Assembly: GCF_030547005.1 (NCBI RefSeq)
Contig: NZ_JAUOPN010000007.1
Location: 124,001-188,000, forward strand
Direction: 5' to 3'
DNA length: 64,000 nt
Source: Maribacter sp. 1_MG-2023
GTDB lineage: Bacteria; Bacteroidota; Bacteroidia; Flavobacteriales; Flavobacteriaceae
Of this stretch, positions 35,073-44,218 are shown in pieces. Position 1 is the first letter of the stretch. Every line of letters begins with the position of its first letter. The notes under the pieces are model-generated. The model was given only the letters and a program-made list of their open reading frames with translations. It ran no database searches and had not been told where the DNA came from. The position numbers were made by a program, and so were the translations under genes.

Positions 35073-36194
35073 CTATTTCTTTTTAGTTTTTTTGTTATTT
35101 AACTTATCGGCACCTTCAGTGGCATCTTGATAATTAAGATCGTCATCTACAACGTCATTATAAGCCTGAATCCATGCATTTCTGAATATTCTAGTTACTG
35201 TTGGCCAAATCTTTGTTTTCACATTGTTTAGGTTTCCTTCTACTGGTATTTTAGTAGCAAGGGTATCTTTCTTATGATTTTTTAGAACAAACTTAAAAAA
35301 GCCTACAAATCCTTCCCAAAGGGTCTGTAGAAATCCGTCGTCTTTGCCTATGAGTTTTGCATTCTTTAAAATAGGTTTAAAAGAGCCTTTCATGTAACCA
35401 TCTGCAATTGCTAATTCCCCGAATAAATCGAAAGAGCCCTCATCAAAATCAATACCTGCGTAATAGTTGGTAAAATCATTAAGAGCCTTCGCATTTGCGT
35501 TTTCAAGACTAAAAGAGGCGTCCATATCGGGAATCTGCTTAACCAAGTTCATATCCCCGTCCAATATGACGTCTCCATTTCCAATTGATGTGGCTGTAGC
35601 ATGTATGTTAGAAGGTAGCGTTCTTGTTTTCTCTACAACGTTTCTAAGATTGGATGCTGATAACTCTACGTTAGATAAGTGTAAATCAATATTTGGATCA
35701 GCTTGTAATTGTAAAAATGCAAATTTTCCATTCTTAATCGTAAATTGGTTAATGTCAATTGGAACTAAATCGGTTAGCGCTTTAGACCAGTCCTCAGTAT
35801 CGGCAACTCCTGTGGTGTCCTGTTGATCTTCAAATACATATAATATGGTAGGATCTGTCATTTCAATTTCACTAACTATTTTTCCATGAAAAAGTGCATT
35901 CCATTCTACTGAAATGTCGGTTTTTTTGAAGTCTAAAAAAGGAAGTTCAGTATTACCATCGACTGTATTTAAGTACATGCCGTTTATAGTATAAGCTCCG
36001 CGAATAATAGATAAATCAATATCTTCTACTTGACCGTAGTAACCGGGTATGTCAGCAAGGACTTTATTTACGTAATTTTTTACAAAATAGGGGAGGGATA
36101 AACGATTTACAACGAGAAGTATAATTAATACTACCGGTATCAAATATCTTTTTTTCTTATAATGTTTCCTATGTATATCATTCATATAACTCAA
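35073..36194 (-). CDS. DUF748-domain envelope protein
   Basis: A 373-residue protein with an N-terminal transmembrane helix after a basic stretch (HYKKKRYLIPVVLIILLVV), so the rest projects into the periplasm. The body resembles the DUF748/AsmA-like group: long beta-rich repeats such as LDFKKTDISVEWNALFHGKIVSEIEMTDPTI and later FKPILKNAKLIG. AsmA-like proteins may bridge lipid transfer between membranes, though the role of this family is unclear to me. It converges on the symporter with a 2-nt gap. A second ATG at codon 4 is possible. Confidence 0.8.
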   Translation of the reverse strand: MSYMNDIHRKHYKKKRYLIPVVLIILLVVNRLSLPYFVKNYVNKVLADIPGYYGQVEDIDLSIIRGAYTINGMYLNTVDGNTELPFLDFKKTDISVEWNALFHGKIVSEIEMTDPTILYVFEDQQDTTGVADTEDWSKALTDLVPIDINQFTIKNGKFAFLQLQADPNIDLHLSNVELSASNLRNVVEKTRTLPSNIHATATSIGNGDVILDGDMNLVKQIPDMDASFSLENANAKALNDFTNYYAGIDFDEGSFDLFGELAIADGYMKGSFKPILKNAKLIGKDDGFLQTLWEGFVGFFKFVLKNHKKDTLATKIPVEGNLNNVKTKIWPTVTRIFRNAWIQAYNDVVDDDLNYQDATEGADKLNNKKTKKK

Positions 36195-36317
36195 TCTTTA
36201 TTTCAAACATTGATAAGATAAATGATTGAAATTAAAAGTTTTGCGTTACGAAGTAATAGGGATAAAAGTTTTGATATTAGGATTAAAAGTAGCTTTAAGG
36301 GGCTATTAAAGTAGTAT

Positions 36318-36722
36318 TTAAATGAATTTGCTCTTTAATTCTTCTGTAGGTATCATGCAAGCCTCCTTTTTACCGTACCATTTGTATCGATTTGCAGCAA
36401 CAAAATCGTATACGATATTTCTAAAGGATTCTGGTAGCCATAGTAAAATAGAAGATACGGTACTAAGTCCTTTCAAATCCTTGCCAATTTCGAGGGCAGC
36501 TGTTGATTTGGTGTAGTAAGCAATGTTAAGCTCTATTAGAATAATGGAATCGATTTCATTAGTATCAATATTACGTTCGTCTAATAACTTTTTTCCTGTT
36601 TCGCTTTGTATGGCAGCATATCTGAAAATGTCATTTTCATCTCGCTTTATAGCAAACTGAACACTGCTGTTGCATAAGTTGCAAACACCATCAAAAAGAA
36701 TGATTTTTTTATTTGAATTCAC
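36318..36722 (-). CDS. DCC-family thiol-disulfide oxidoreductase
   Basis: A 134-residue DUF393/DCC protein. The motif DGVCNLCNSSVQF near residue 10 carries the CxxC redox pair that gives the family its name. The rest is a thioredoxin-like fold with a late hydrophobic segment (LWLPESFRNIVYDFVA). No signal peptide, so a cytoplasmic or membrane-surface role is likely. The coding region contains one copy of the palindrome ATCGTATACGAT (36405-36416), and another copy lies upstream (36842-36857). Confidence 0.85.
   Translation of the reverse strand: MNSNKKIILFDGVCNLCNSSVQFAIKRDENDIFRYAAIQSETGKKLLDERNIDTNEIDSIILIELNIAYYTKSTAALEIGKDLKGLSTVSSILLWLPESFRNIVYDFVAANRYKWYGKKEACMIPTEELKSKFI
36405..36416. 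repeat. Palindrome ATCGTATACGAT, copy 1 (inside DCC gene)
   Basis: An exact 12-bp palindrome inside the DCC-family gene, read as Ile-Val-Tyr-Asp in the coding frame. One of four identical copies I found in the window. See the findings. Confidence 0.7.
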
Positions 36723-36841
36723 ATTGTAAAATTAAAACAATTTTTAACCAACATCTCACAATATTTATATAATAAAAACCTCATTGAATATTCCAAAATA
36801 TGTTGCAATGAATACTATGGTTAGTTTTAAAAGTTTCGTTT

Positions 36842-36857
36842 AAATCGTATACGATTT
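36842..36857. repeat. Palindrome AAATCGTATACGATTT, copy 2 (intergenic)
   Basis: A perfect 16-bp palindrome containing ATCGTATACGAT (36844-36855). It lies in the 160-nt gap between the mutS2 stop and the DCC gene start, about 120 nt upstream of the latter. The only intergenic copy of the four. Confidence 0.75.
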
Positions 36858-36881
36858 TATATAACTACCTGTAATAGAGCG

Positions 36882-39053
36882 TTATTTCTTCCTTTCAACC
36901 ATTTCAAGCTGGTCTACACTTACGTTGGTAGTAAATATGCCGTAATTAACAATAGCCTTACCTTTTTCAAGAGAATCTATACTGCCCACGGCCTTACCGT
37001 CTAACATGCGAACACGGTCACCTATATTAAAAACTGGTCTTGGTTTGTTTCTTTCCTTAAATATGGCTTTCTTCTTTTCTACCTTCTTTTTCTCTCGAAT
37101 AACCTTTACCTCTTTTTGAACTTCTTCAGCGACTTTGGCTTTTTTAACACGCTCTGCCTTGGCTTGATTAGCGGTTTTCTTCTTTCTTTTACTATTCTCG
37201 GTTTCAACGATTCTCAATAGTTCAGAAACTAAAGGACGTTTCTTGTTATCTTGAAAATACTTATCGGCAGCAACATTTACTTTGTTGCCCAATTGTATCA
37301 TACGTTGGTCATGGTCGTAAAGCTCTTGATAGTTTTCGAGTTTAGATTTGATTTTAGCGTTCAGCTTTTCTAATCTTTCGTTTTCTTCTCTTGCTTTTGT
37401 TTCCTCTTCTTTTAACCTTGACCCAGTTTCAGCCATTTTACTACGCTCCTTCTGTAATTTGGCAATGGTAGCATCGAAACGAACCTTGCCACGTTCTATT
37501 TTCTTCTTCGCTTTATTGATAAGCGAGTAGGGGATTCCGTTCTTCTGCGCTACCTCAAATGTAAATGAACTACCGGCTTGCCCTAAAATCAGTTGAAATG
37601 TAGGTTCTAATGTTTTACCATCAAATAGCATATTGGCATTGGTGACATGTGGTAATTCATTGGCCAAGGCTTTTAGATTTGCATAGTGTGTGGTAATAAC
37701 GCCATATGAGCCTCTTTCGTAAAAGACTTCTAAAAAGGCTTCAGCCAGGGCACCACCTAATTCGGGATCACTACCGGTACCAAATTCATCGATTAGAAAA
37801 AGGGTGTTATGATCACAGCGCTTTAGAAACTGGTTCATGTTCTTTAAGCGGTAACTGTATGTACTTAAATGATTTTCAATACTTTGGTTATCACCAATAT
37901 CCGTTAAAATCTTTTTAAAGAAGCAAACTTCACTTCTTTCATGTACCGGAATCAGCATTCCGCTTTGAAGCATTACTTGAAGTAAACCAATGGTTTTCAA
38001 CGTAATACTTTTACCACCTGCATTGGGTCCAGAAATAACTATAATTCTGTTTTCTTGATGCAATTCTATTGTTTGCGGATAGGTCTTTTCATTCTTGCGC
38101 TTATTATTCAAAAACAATAGCGGATGATAAGCATCTCGCAAAAACAACCTGTTATTTGAATTGATTTTCGGTAATAGAGCGTCAATATCTTCTGCGTGCT
38201 TGGCTTTTGCAGCGATAACATCCACTTGCTTTAAAAAATCTTGATAATCGCTTAAAAGCGCTCTAAATGGTCTTATCTGATTTGTTAGTTGCTTAAGAAT
38301 ACGTTGAACTTCTTCTTTTTCATCAAATTCTAGATTATTAAGCTCTCTACTATATTTCAAAGCTGCTTCAGGCTCTATATAAACAATGCTTCCAGTTTTT
38401 GATGTACCCATAACGGCACCCTTAACTTTCTTGCGATACATGGCTTTTACTGCTAAAACACGTCTATTCTCTACTACAGATTCCCTGATTTCATCTAAAT
38501 AATCAGATACTTGATAAGTGTTCAGGGCAGAGCCAAAGCTTTGACTGATTTTACCGCGAACCATATTTATTTGCCTTCTAATGCTAAATAACTCATCTGA
38601 TGCGTTGTCTTTTACTTCACCAATGCGGTCAATGACATTATTGATCAAAATCGGAATTTCAGCGTTCCGCTCCAGTTTCAAGGCGAAATCATGGAATAAC
38701 GGATAATACTCCTTGAACTTTTTAAAGAATTTTTGGTGTTGTGCAACAGTTGTGCAAATGCTTGCAATTCTTTTAAATCCCTGTAATTCTAAGGTTGTAT
38801 TTTCAATCTTAAGAAGCTTTAGGTCAGCATTTATTGCATCGAAACCATGATTGGGAATTCGGTTTTCACTAATGAGAGAAGATAGGTATTCAGCTGTTTT
38901 GCCAAGTTCTACTTTAATAACTTCGTCAGTGATAAATGGTGCAATTTCTAATGCAGCTTCTTTACCTAATTCTGTATGACAACGCGCAGAAACTTGTTTT
39001 AATACAGAAGGAAATTCTAAGTCTTGTAATGTTTTGGAATGTATGTTAGCCAC
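36882..39053 (-). CDS. mutS2: MutS2 ATPase, without Smr domain
   Basis: A 723-residue MutS-like protein. After the helical clamp-like N-terminal half, the ATPase has Walker A GPNAGGKS (about residue 340), a Q-loop region and Walker B FLIDEFGTGSDPE (about residue 415). A long charged coiled coil follows (about 510-640). The C-terminus is a short KOW-like barrel (NIGDRVRMLDGKAVGSIDS). The Smr nuclease domain that ends most MutS2 proteins is absent, and the 723-residue length is shorter than the roughly 785 of B. subtilis MutS2. ATP-driven action on recombination intermediates or stalled ribosomes is likely; nuclease action would need a partner. A leftward -7 TACCTTTG is at 39073-39080. Confidence 0.92.
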   Translation of the reverse strand: MANIHSKTLQDLEFPSVLKQVSARCHTELGKEAALEIAPFITDEVIKVELGKTAEYLSSLISENRIPNHGFDAINADLKLLKIENTTLELQGFKRIASICTTVAQHQKFFKKFKEYYPLFHDFALKLERNAEIPILINNVIDRIGEVKDNASDELFSIRRQINMVRGKISQSFGSALNTYQVSDYLDEIRESVVENRRVLAVKAMYRKKVKGAVMGTSKTGSIVYIEPEAALKYSRELNNLEFDEKEEVQRILKQLTNQIRPFRALLSDYQDFLKQVDVIAAKAKHAEDIDALLPKINSNNRLFLRDAYHPLLFLNNKRKNEKTYPQTIELHQENRIIVISGPNAGGKSITLKTIGLLQVMLQSGMLIPVHERSEVCFFKKILTDIGDNQSIENHLSTYSYRLKNMNQFLKRCDHNTLFLIDEFGTGSDPELGGALAEAFLEVFYERGSYGVITTHYANLKALANELPHVTNANMLFDGKTLEPTFQLILGQAGSSFTFEVAQKNGIPYSLINKAKKKIERGKVRFDATIAKLQKERSKMAETGSRLKEEETKAREENERLEKLNAKIKSKLENYQELYDHDQRMIQLGNKVNVAADKYFQDNKKRPLVSELLRIVETENSKRKKKTANQAKAERVKKAKVAEEVQKEVKVIREKKKVEKKKAIFKERNKPRPVFNIGDRVRMLDGKAVGSIDSLEKGKAIVNYGIFTTNVSVDQLEMVERKK

Positions 39054-39072
39054 GTTATGTTTTAATGAGGTG

Positions 39073-39080
39073 CAAAGGTA
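39073..39080 (-). promoter_or_regulatory. -7 element of mutS2
   Basis: CAAAGGTA on the plus strand reads TACCTTTG leftwards, an exact TAnnTTTG match 19 nt before the mutS2 start. Confidence 0.55.
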
Positions 39081-39196
39081 CGCATTGACAATGAAATTTT
39101 ATAAATGAGAAAGTGCCGGACTCATAAAATGCAGTGCAAACACAAATTACTAATTTATGTTGGGTGAAATTAAACATAGTTCTAGGAATTTGGGTA

Positions 39197-39227
39197 TTGT
39201 CTTACAGCAGGGTTAACAGTAACTTTG
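39197..39227 (+). promoter_or_regulatory. Promoter of ung
   Basis: TTG (39197-39199), a 20-nt spacer and TAACTTTG (39220-39227) form a good Bacteroidota -33/-7 promoter. It ends 13 nt before the ung start at 39241, or 22 nt before a second in-frame ATG at 39250. Confidence 0.65.
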
Positions 39228-39240
39228 ATATATAAAAAGA

Positions 39241-39915
39241 ATGAGCATCATGGATATTGATTTGGTTAAGAGTTGGAAAGATCAGTTGCAGCCAGAATTT
39301 GACAAGCCCTATTTTAAAGATTTAATGCAATTCGTTGAACGTGAATATGAGGAGCATACGTGTTATCCAGAGTATGCTGATATATTTTCTGCTTTTAATC
39401 ACTGTGAATTTGAAGACGCAAAAGTGGTTATCATTGGTCAAGACCCTTATCATGGTCCTAATCAAGCAAACGGTTTATGTTTTTCGGTCAAAGATGGTAT
39501 CAAACATCCACCTTCGTTAATCAATATTTTTAAAGAAATTGAAAGTGATTTAGGTATTCCTTACCCAGAAAGTGGAAATCTTGAACGTTGGGCTAAACAG
39601 GGCGTTCTATTAATAAATGCTACGCTTACGGTAAGAGCCCATGAAGCTGGAAGTCATCAAAAACATGGTTGGGAAGTATTTACGGATGCCTTAATTTCAA
39701 AACTATCAGAAAATAGCGAGCATATTGTTTTTATGCTTTGGGGTGGTTATGCTAAGAAAAAGGCAAAACTTATTGATGCAGAGCAACATTATTTATTAAC
39801 ATCAGGTCATCCATCGCCATTAAGTGCCAATAGGGGATATTGGTTTGGAAACAGGCATTTTTCATCTTGCAATAAAATACTAGGTGATTTAGGCAATAAA
39901 AGTATAGTATGGTAA
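39241..39915 (+). CDS. ung: Uracil-DNA glycosylase, family 1
   Basis: A 224-residue enzyme that removes uracil from DNA, starting base-excision repair. The water-activating loop GQDPYHG (Asp68) and the leucine-loop motif GHPSPLS (about residue 189) are intact, and FMLWGGYAKKK sits between them. The length matches E. coli Ung (229). A good promoter lies directly upstream. Start choice between codons 1 and 4 (MSIMDID) is open. It is followed by the receiver gene after a dyad-containing gap of about 80 nt. Confidence 0.96.
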   Translation: MSIMDIDLVKSWKDQLQPEFDKPYFKDLMQFVEREYEEHTCYPEYADIFSAFNHCEFEDAKVVIIGQDPYHGPNQANGLCFSVKDGIKHPPSLINIFKEIESDLGIPYPESGNLERWAKQGVLLINATLTVRAHEAGSHQKHGWEVFTDALISKLSENSEHIVFMLWGGYAKKKAKLIDAEQHYLLTSGHPSPLSANRGYWFGNRHFSSCNKILGDLGNKSIVW

Positions 39916-39948
39916 GTTAGATACTTATTATATGGTTTAAATTTTAGA

Positions 39949-39966
39949 TTGTACTTTAGGGTACAA
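39949..39966. promoter_or_regulatory. 6-bp dyad TTGTAC/GTACAA upstream of the receiver gene
   Basis: TTGTAC (39949-39954) and GTACAA (39961-39966) are exact complements with a 6-nt spacer, 30 nt before the response regulator. It may be an operator, or a weak hairpin ending ung. Confidence 0.3.
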
Positions 39967-39996
39967 TAGTGGCTAACAACTTAAATAACAGCTCAA

Positions 39997-40425
39997 ATGA
40001 ATAACTTAGAAAGGTTAAATACTATTTTACTGGTAGACGATGATGATGCAAGTAACTTCTTACATTCCATCTTTATCAATAAATTAGATATGGATGTGAA
40101 TATCAATTCTGCTCTTAATGGTCAAGAAGCTATTGATTTTATTCTTGGTAAAGGTCAAGAGAAATTAGAATTGCCATGTATGGTCATGTTAGACTTAAGA
40201 ATGCCTGTTATGGATGGGTGGCAGTTTATGGGTGCTTATGAAGAGTTGGTGCCTAAAAAACTAAAGGAACAGATTACTATTGTACTAGTTACAATTAGTG
40301 ATAACAAAGAAGATAAAGAACATGCAATTGCTAACCAGTATATTGCTGATTTTGCTCAGAAACCTTTATCTGACGAAACTTTTAAAGCATTGATTCAAAA
40401 ACATTACAGCCTAGCTGCAATCTAA
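39997..40425 (+). CDS. Stand-alone receiver-domain response regulator
   Basis: A 142-residue single-domain CheY-like receiver. The acidic pair is in LLVDDDDAS (Asp14-17), the phospho-acceptor is Asp66 in MLDLRMPVMDG, the conserved Thr99 is in LVTISD, and Lys122 is in AQKPL. No output domain is attached, so it acts by binding a partner, for example in phosphorelay or motility control. No histidine kinase is nearby. It converges on the substrate-binding-like gene with a 2-nt gap. Confidence 0.92.
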   Translation: MNNLERLNTILLVDDDDASNFLHSIFINKLDMDVNINSALNGQEAIDFILGKGQEKLELPCMVMLDLRMPVMDGWQFMGAYEELVPKKLKEQITIVLVTISDNKEDKEHAIANQYIADFAQKPLSDETFKALIQKHYSLAAI

Positions 40426-40427
40426 CA

Positions 40428-41273
40428 TTATTTTAGAATTTCGGATACGGGAATTACTTTTTCAATTAGATTAAGTTCCTTCAGCGTATTTTGTACTTTA
40501 ATTAATGTAGTTTCCGGTAGTTGTTTTTGGCTCCATTCGGTTATTTCTAGCCATTCTTGTATATCTTCTAACTTTTGATGGTATCTATTTGCTAACGTAG
40601 AATCAATACGGGGAATTTGTTTGAATTCAACCGTATACATGTTGATAATTTCAAGAATATGCTTTAAAATTCCCTCGTTTTCTTTCAAAAATGAATTTGT
40701 TCCGACCAATACAAAACATGGCCAAGGTGTAGGGCAGTTTCCTAAGTGCTTAAATACACCGCTATCTACTAATGGTTTTGTAGTAAAACGCTCCCACATA
40801 AAGTAATCTGCAGTTCCAGAAGACAAACCTTCAACAGCTCCATCAAGATTATTAATTAAATTGAATTTTAAATTTTCAGTGTCCCAGCCCATATTTGTAG
40901 CTTGAACGTAAGACATTAGGTGGCTACCGCTACCGTAACGGCTAATAGCAGCTGTAGTGTCCTTTAAATCATTTAGAGCGCTATATGAACTATTGGCGTC
41001 CACATGAATTCCCCATAGTAGGGACGAGGCAATGTATTCTTGAATAATTTTCACCTCATTACCTTCGGTTATACTTTTTACGATTCCCTCAGTTAAGATG
41101 ATGGCTAAGTCAGTATCCTTATTTTTAAGCATTTCGCTCATTCTGCCAGTACCTTCAGGCACTTCTGTCCATGCTAAGTTTATCCCTCTTTCTTTAAAAG
41201 CACCTTCTTCGATGGCTAAATGCCAAGGAAGATTAAAATGTTCGGGTACACCAATAATCTTAACGGTTTTCAT
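40428..41273 (-). CDS. Signal-less periplasmic-binding-like protein (SsuA/THI5-like)
   Basis: A 281-residue type II periplasmic-binding fold: GVPEHFNLPWHLAIEEGAFKERGI at the start, TDLAIILTEGIVKSI and ISRYGSGSHLMSY for the ligand site, and WERFTTKPLVDSG late. It resembles the NMT1/THI5-like and Ca3427-like groups. There is no signal peptide, so it should act in the cytoplasm, and no ABC transporter genes are present. A metabolic ligand-binding or enzymatic role is therefore more likely than uptake. Its first 14 nt overlap the end of ppk1, implying co-transcription. Confidence 0.82.
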   Translation of the reverse strand: MKTVKIIGVPEHFNLPWHLAIEEGAFKERGINLAWTEVPEGTGRMSEMLKNKDTDLAIILTEGIVKSITEGNEVKIIQEYIASSLLWGIHVDANSSYSALNDLKDTTAAISRYGSGSHLMSYVQATNMGWDTENLKFNLINNLDGAVEGLSSGTADYFMWERFTTKPLVDSGVFKHLGNCPTPWPCFVLVGTNSFLKENEGILKHILEIINMYTVEFKQIPRIDSTLANRYHQKLEDIQEWLEITEWSQKQLPETTLIKVQNTLKELNLIEKVIPVSEILK

Positions 41274-43296
41274 CTAATTTATTTTTAAGGTAATTGTAAA
41301 TGGCATACTGAGAGCGTATATTTTCTTGACCAGGAGCTTGAGCAACCTTTTTATTAGAGTTTTCTAAATCTAATACACGTGCTTTTTGGTTATCATTTAG
41401 CTGTAGTGTTAGAATATGTTTTAACTCATCAAAAATATCTGGGTCTATTATAGGGGTCAGCACTTCAATTCTTCTATCTAAGTTTCGGGTCATCCAATCT
41501 GCAGAACCAATATACATAAGTTCGTCTCCACCATTTTCAAAATGGTAAATTCTACCATGTTCTAAATAACGATCCACAATATTAGTGATGTAAATATTAT
41601 CTTTCATTCCTTTACTAGGGTCATCGTTAGCAGTTAAGTAACAGCAAAAGCCTCTAATTATAAGGCGAACATCAACACCGGCGTTAACTGCTCTGTATAA
41701 AGCCCTAATCATATCAGAGTCTTCAAGACTGTTCATTTTAGCGGTGATAGCAGCTTTTCTACCTTCGCGAGCAGCATTGATTTCGTTCTGAATAAGATTT
41801 AGAAAGGTAATTCTAGTGGTAAAAGGTGAAACCAATAAGCTTTTCAACTTTGGGACTATAATTTTTCTTTCTAAAACTTGAAACACCTGACCTAAGTCTT
41901 TCGTAATTTTTTTATCAGCAGTAAAGAGTCCGTGGTCACAATATATTTTAGAGGTTTTGGCATTGAAATTACCAGTACCTATGTAGGCATAACGTTTTAC
42001 TTTATCTTCTTCGTTTCGGTAGACCATTGCTATTTTAGAATGCACTTTTACTTGTGGTATACTAAAAATCACTTTGGCTCCTTTCTCTTCAAAAATACGT
42101 CCCCATTTAATATTATTGGCCTCATCGAATCGAGCTTGGGCTTCAACAAATAGAGTAACTTTTTTGTTGTTATCTAATGCTGTTAAAATAGCGTCTGCAA
42201 GCGAAGACGACTTTGCAATGCGATAAATAGTCATTTTTATAGCACTTACCTGGGGGTCTGTAGCTGCTGTAGTCAAAAATTCTTCGACTACTTTAAAGTC
42301 CTGATACGGAAAATGTACCAATTGGTCTTTTTTTGAAATACTTTCAAAGATATTTTTGGTATAAGATAATTCTGGATGTGGTAATGCCGGTTTTTCGTGG
42401 TATTGTAAATGTTCCGTGCCTTTTGGAAGTGGAAAAGAAAAGAAGTCGGATAAATTGTGATACGCCCCACCGGGAGACAAATCTACCGAACCCAATTTGA
42501 AATCCGATTTTAAAGCATCTATTAGCCAGCTAGGCATAGTTTCATCGTAAAGAAGCCTTGTGGCTTGTCCTGATAAGCGTTTATCTAGAGAATTGTATAT
42601 TTTTTCTACCAATTCAATATCAGAGTAGTCGTCTTCTAAATACAATTCAGCATCCCTAGAAAGTTTGATAGAGTAGCAGGCATCAATTTCTTTATTGGGC
42701 AATAACTTTTGAATGTTCAACCTAATAGCATCATCTAAATAGCAGAATTGATGACCATCGCCTGGTAAAACTATAAAGCGATCTTGGTTTTCTGTAGGTA
42801 TCTCGACAATACTGTATTTATGGTCAGAATGTGTAACCGCTAGATAAAGAGCCCCATCGGTTAATTCTAAGTTTTCTTTATGTACTGAACAAAATTCTTT
42901 AATACTTTCATCAAAAAGCGATTCTAAGAATTGTTTTTGTTCGTTTGTAAAATTAGATGTGTTGCGAACATAAATATTATGTTCTTCAAGTTCAGAAATG
43001 GTCGCTTTAATTGCTTTACCGAACTCAACTTTTTGCTCATTGATAGTTTTTAAAATATGTTGTAACGTGCTATTAGCTTTAAACATTAGTTTCTTTCGAA
43101 ATTTTTTGTCTAGATGCTTGATTTGGCGAAGTTGAGCAACACGTACTTTAAAGTACTCATCTAAGTTAGAAGAAAAAATGGCCAAGAACTTTAATCGCTC
43201 TAATAATGGCGTGTCGGTACTTTTAGCTTCAAACAAAACGCGTTCATTGAAATAGAGCCAATTAATATCTCTGTGCTTCAGGTTGTCTTTTTTCAT
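41260..43296 (-). CDS. ppk1: Polyphosphate kinase 1
   Basis: A 678-residue PPK1 that polymerises the gamma-phosphate of ATP into polyphosphate. The N-terminal domain begins with RDINWLYFNERVLFEA, the family's start. The autophosphorylating His is in KVHSKIAMVYR (about residue 417), and a second conserved His lies in GRIYHFENGGD (about residue 582). The length matches E. coli PPK (688). No exopolyphosphatase gene is adjacent. It overlaps the substrate-binding-like gene downstream by 14 nt. Confidence 0.95.
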   Translation of the reverse strand: MKKDNLKHRDINWLYFNERVLFEAKSTDTPLLERLKFLAIFSSNLDEYFKVRVAQLRQIKHLDKKFRKKLMFKANSTLQHILKTINEQKVEFGKAIKATISELEEHNIYVRNTSNFTNEQKQFLESLFDESIKEFCSVHKENLELTDGALYLAVTHSDHKYSIVEIPTENQDRFIVLPGDGHQFCYLDDAIRLNIQKLLPNKEIDACYSIKLSRDAELYLEDDYSDIELVEKIYNSLDKRLSGQATRLLYDETMPSWLIDALKSDFKLGSVDLSPGGAYHNLSDFFSFPLPKGTEHLQYHEKPALPHPELSYTKNIFESISKKDQLVHFPYQDFKVVEEFLTTAATDPQVSAIKMTIYRIAKSSSLADAILTALDNNKKVTLFVEAQARFDEANNIKWGRIFEEKGAKVIFSIPQVKVHSKIAMVYRNEEDKVKRYAYIGTGNFNAKTSKIYCDHGLFTADKKITKDLGQVFQVLERKIIVPKLKSLLVSPFTTRITFLNLIQNEINAAREGRKAAITAKMNSLEDSDMIRALYRAVNAGVDVRLIIRGFCCYLTANDDPSKGMKDNIYITNIVDRYLEHGRIYHFENGGDELMYIGSADWMTRNLDRRIEVLTPIIDPDIFDELKHILTLQLNDNQKARVLDLENSNKKVAQAPGQENIRSQYAIYNYLKNKLDENR

Positions 43297-43350
43297 GATA
43301 AGATTTGCGTAAAAATAAGAAGTACAATAGTAAAATACTGTAAATGTATG

Positions 43351-44217
43351 TTAAGCCAATCGTTTCAAGCAAAATTCAATGAGTTTATCTACAGATTCGG
43401 TAGGTGTAATGGAAAATTCCCCAGTCGATCTATTGGCTAAAATACAATTTAGAGATACGGCTTCATGACCAAGAAGTTGGGCCAGGGCATAAATACCCGA
43501 AGTTTCCATTTCTAGATTGGTCAATTTTAGATCATTGTAACTAAAGGTGGATAATTTCTCCATCAATTCCATTTGACTGGGCTTTATTCTCAATTGACGC
43601 TGTTGTGGTCCGTAAAAGCCCGTATTTGTTGCAGTAAAACCTAATCGTATACGATTATCGCTAAACAATTCTCCTAACTTTTCAGAATAAGAGAGTACAT
43701 ATGGTCTTGCTTTATAGGTGTCCCAAGAAGTATGGTTGATAAATTCATCTTCTATCTTAGGATAGTTAATTTCATCATGCTCGTAGAAATGTAAAAGTCC
43801 GTCAAAACCGATAGAATATTTACTAATCAAGAAAGAATCAATCGGAATATCTGGCTGTATGGCACCTGTAGTTCCAATTCTAATGATATTTAAAGAAGTA
43901 TGATGTTCTTTAAGCGTTCTTGTCTTGAAGTCGATATTTACCAAAGCATCTAACTCGTTTAAAACGATATCGATGTTGTCCGTTCCGATTCCTGTAGAAA
44001 TCACTGAAATACGTTTACAATTTAAATGACCAGTATGTGTATGAAATTCACGCTTGCCCTTTTTAACCTCAATAGTATCAAAATGTCTAGATACTTGATG
44101 CACCCTATCTGGGTCGCCAACGGTTATAATGGTGGTTGCAATATCTTCTGGTAATAAATTAAGATGGTAGATACTACCATCATCATTGATGATAAGCTCA
44201 GCAGGCTTTAGTTGCAT
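43351..44217 (-). CDS. Nucleoside phosphorylase (uridine phosphorylase-like)
   Basis: A 288-residue phosphorylase of the NP-1 family that cleaves nucleosides to a base and ribose-1-phosphate. VGDPDRVHQVSRHFD near residue 32 carries the phosphate-binding start (GDPxR), SVISTGIGTDNIDIVLNEL holds the ribose site, RIGTTGAIQPDIPID is a second phosphate motif, and LEMETSGIYALAQLLGH positions the catalytic residues. The motifs fit uridine/purine phosphorylases; the base specificity is uncertain. It sits 1 nt after the DUF1835 gene. It contains one ATCGTATACGAT palindrome. Confidence 0.9.
   Translation of the reverse strand: MQLKPAELIINDDGSIYHLNLLPEDIATTIITVGDPDRVHQVSRHFDTIEVKKGKREFHTHTGHLNCKRISVISTGIGTDNIDIVLNELDALVNIDFKTRTLKEHHTSLNIIRIGTTGAIQPDIPIDSFLISKYSIGFDGLLHFYEHDEINYPKIEDEFINHTSWDTYKARPYVLSYSEKLGELFSDNRIRLGFTATNTGFYGPQQRQLRIKPSQMELMEKLSTFSYNDLKLTNLEMETSGIYALAQLLGHEAVSLNCILANRSTGEFSITPTESVDKLIEFCLKRLA
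43644..43655. repeat. Palindrome ATCGTATACGAT, copy 3 (inside nucleoside phosphorylase gene)
   Basis: An exact copy inside the nucleoside phosphorylase gene, in a different frame from copies 1 and 4 (coding Arg-Ile-Arg across it). Confidence 0.7.
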
Positions 44218-44218
44218 G

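Noticed and set aside
36842-36857. parS site
   Set aside because: The palindrome AAATCGTATACGATTT does not resemble the usual TGTTnCACGTGAAACA parS pattern, and no parAB genes are nearby.
40428-41273. Orphan ABC-transporter binding subunit
   Set aside because: There is no signal peptide and no permease or ATPase gene nearby, so uptake is unlikely. Kept as a cytoplasmic binding-protein-like gene.
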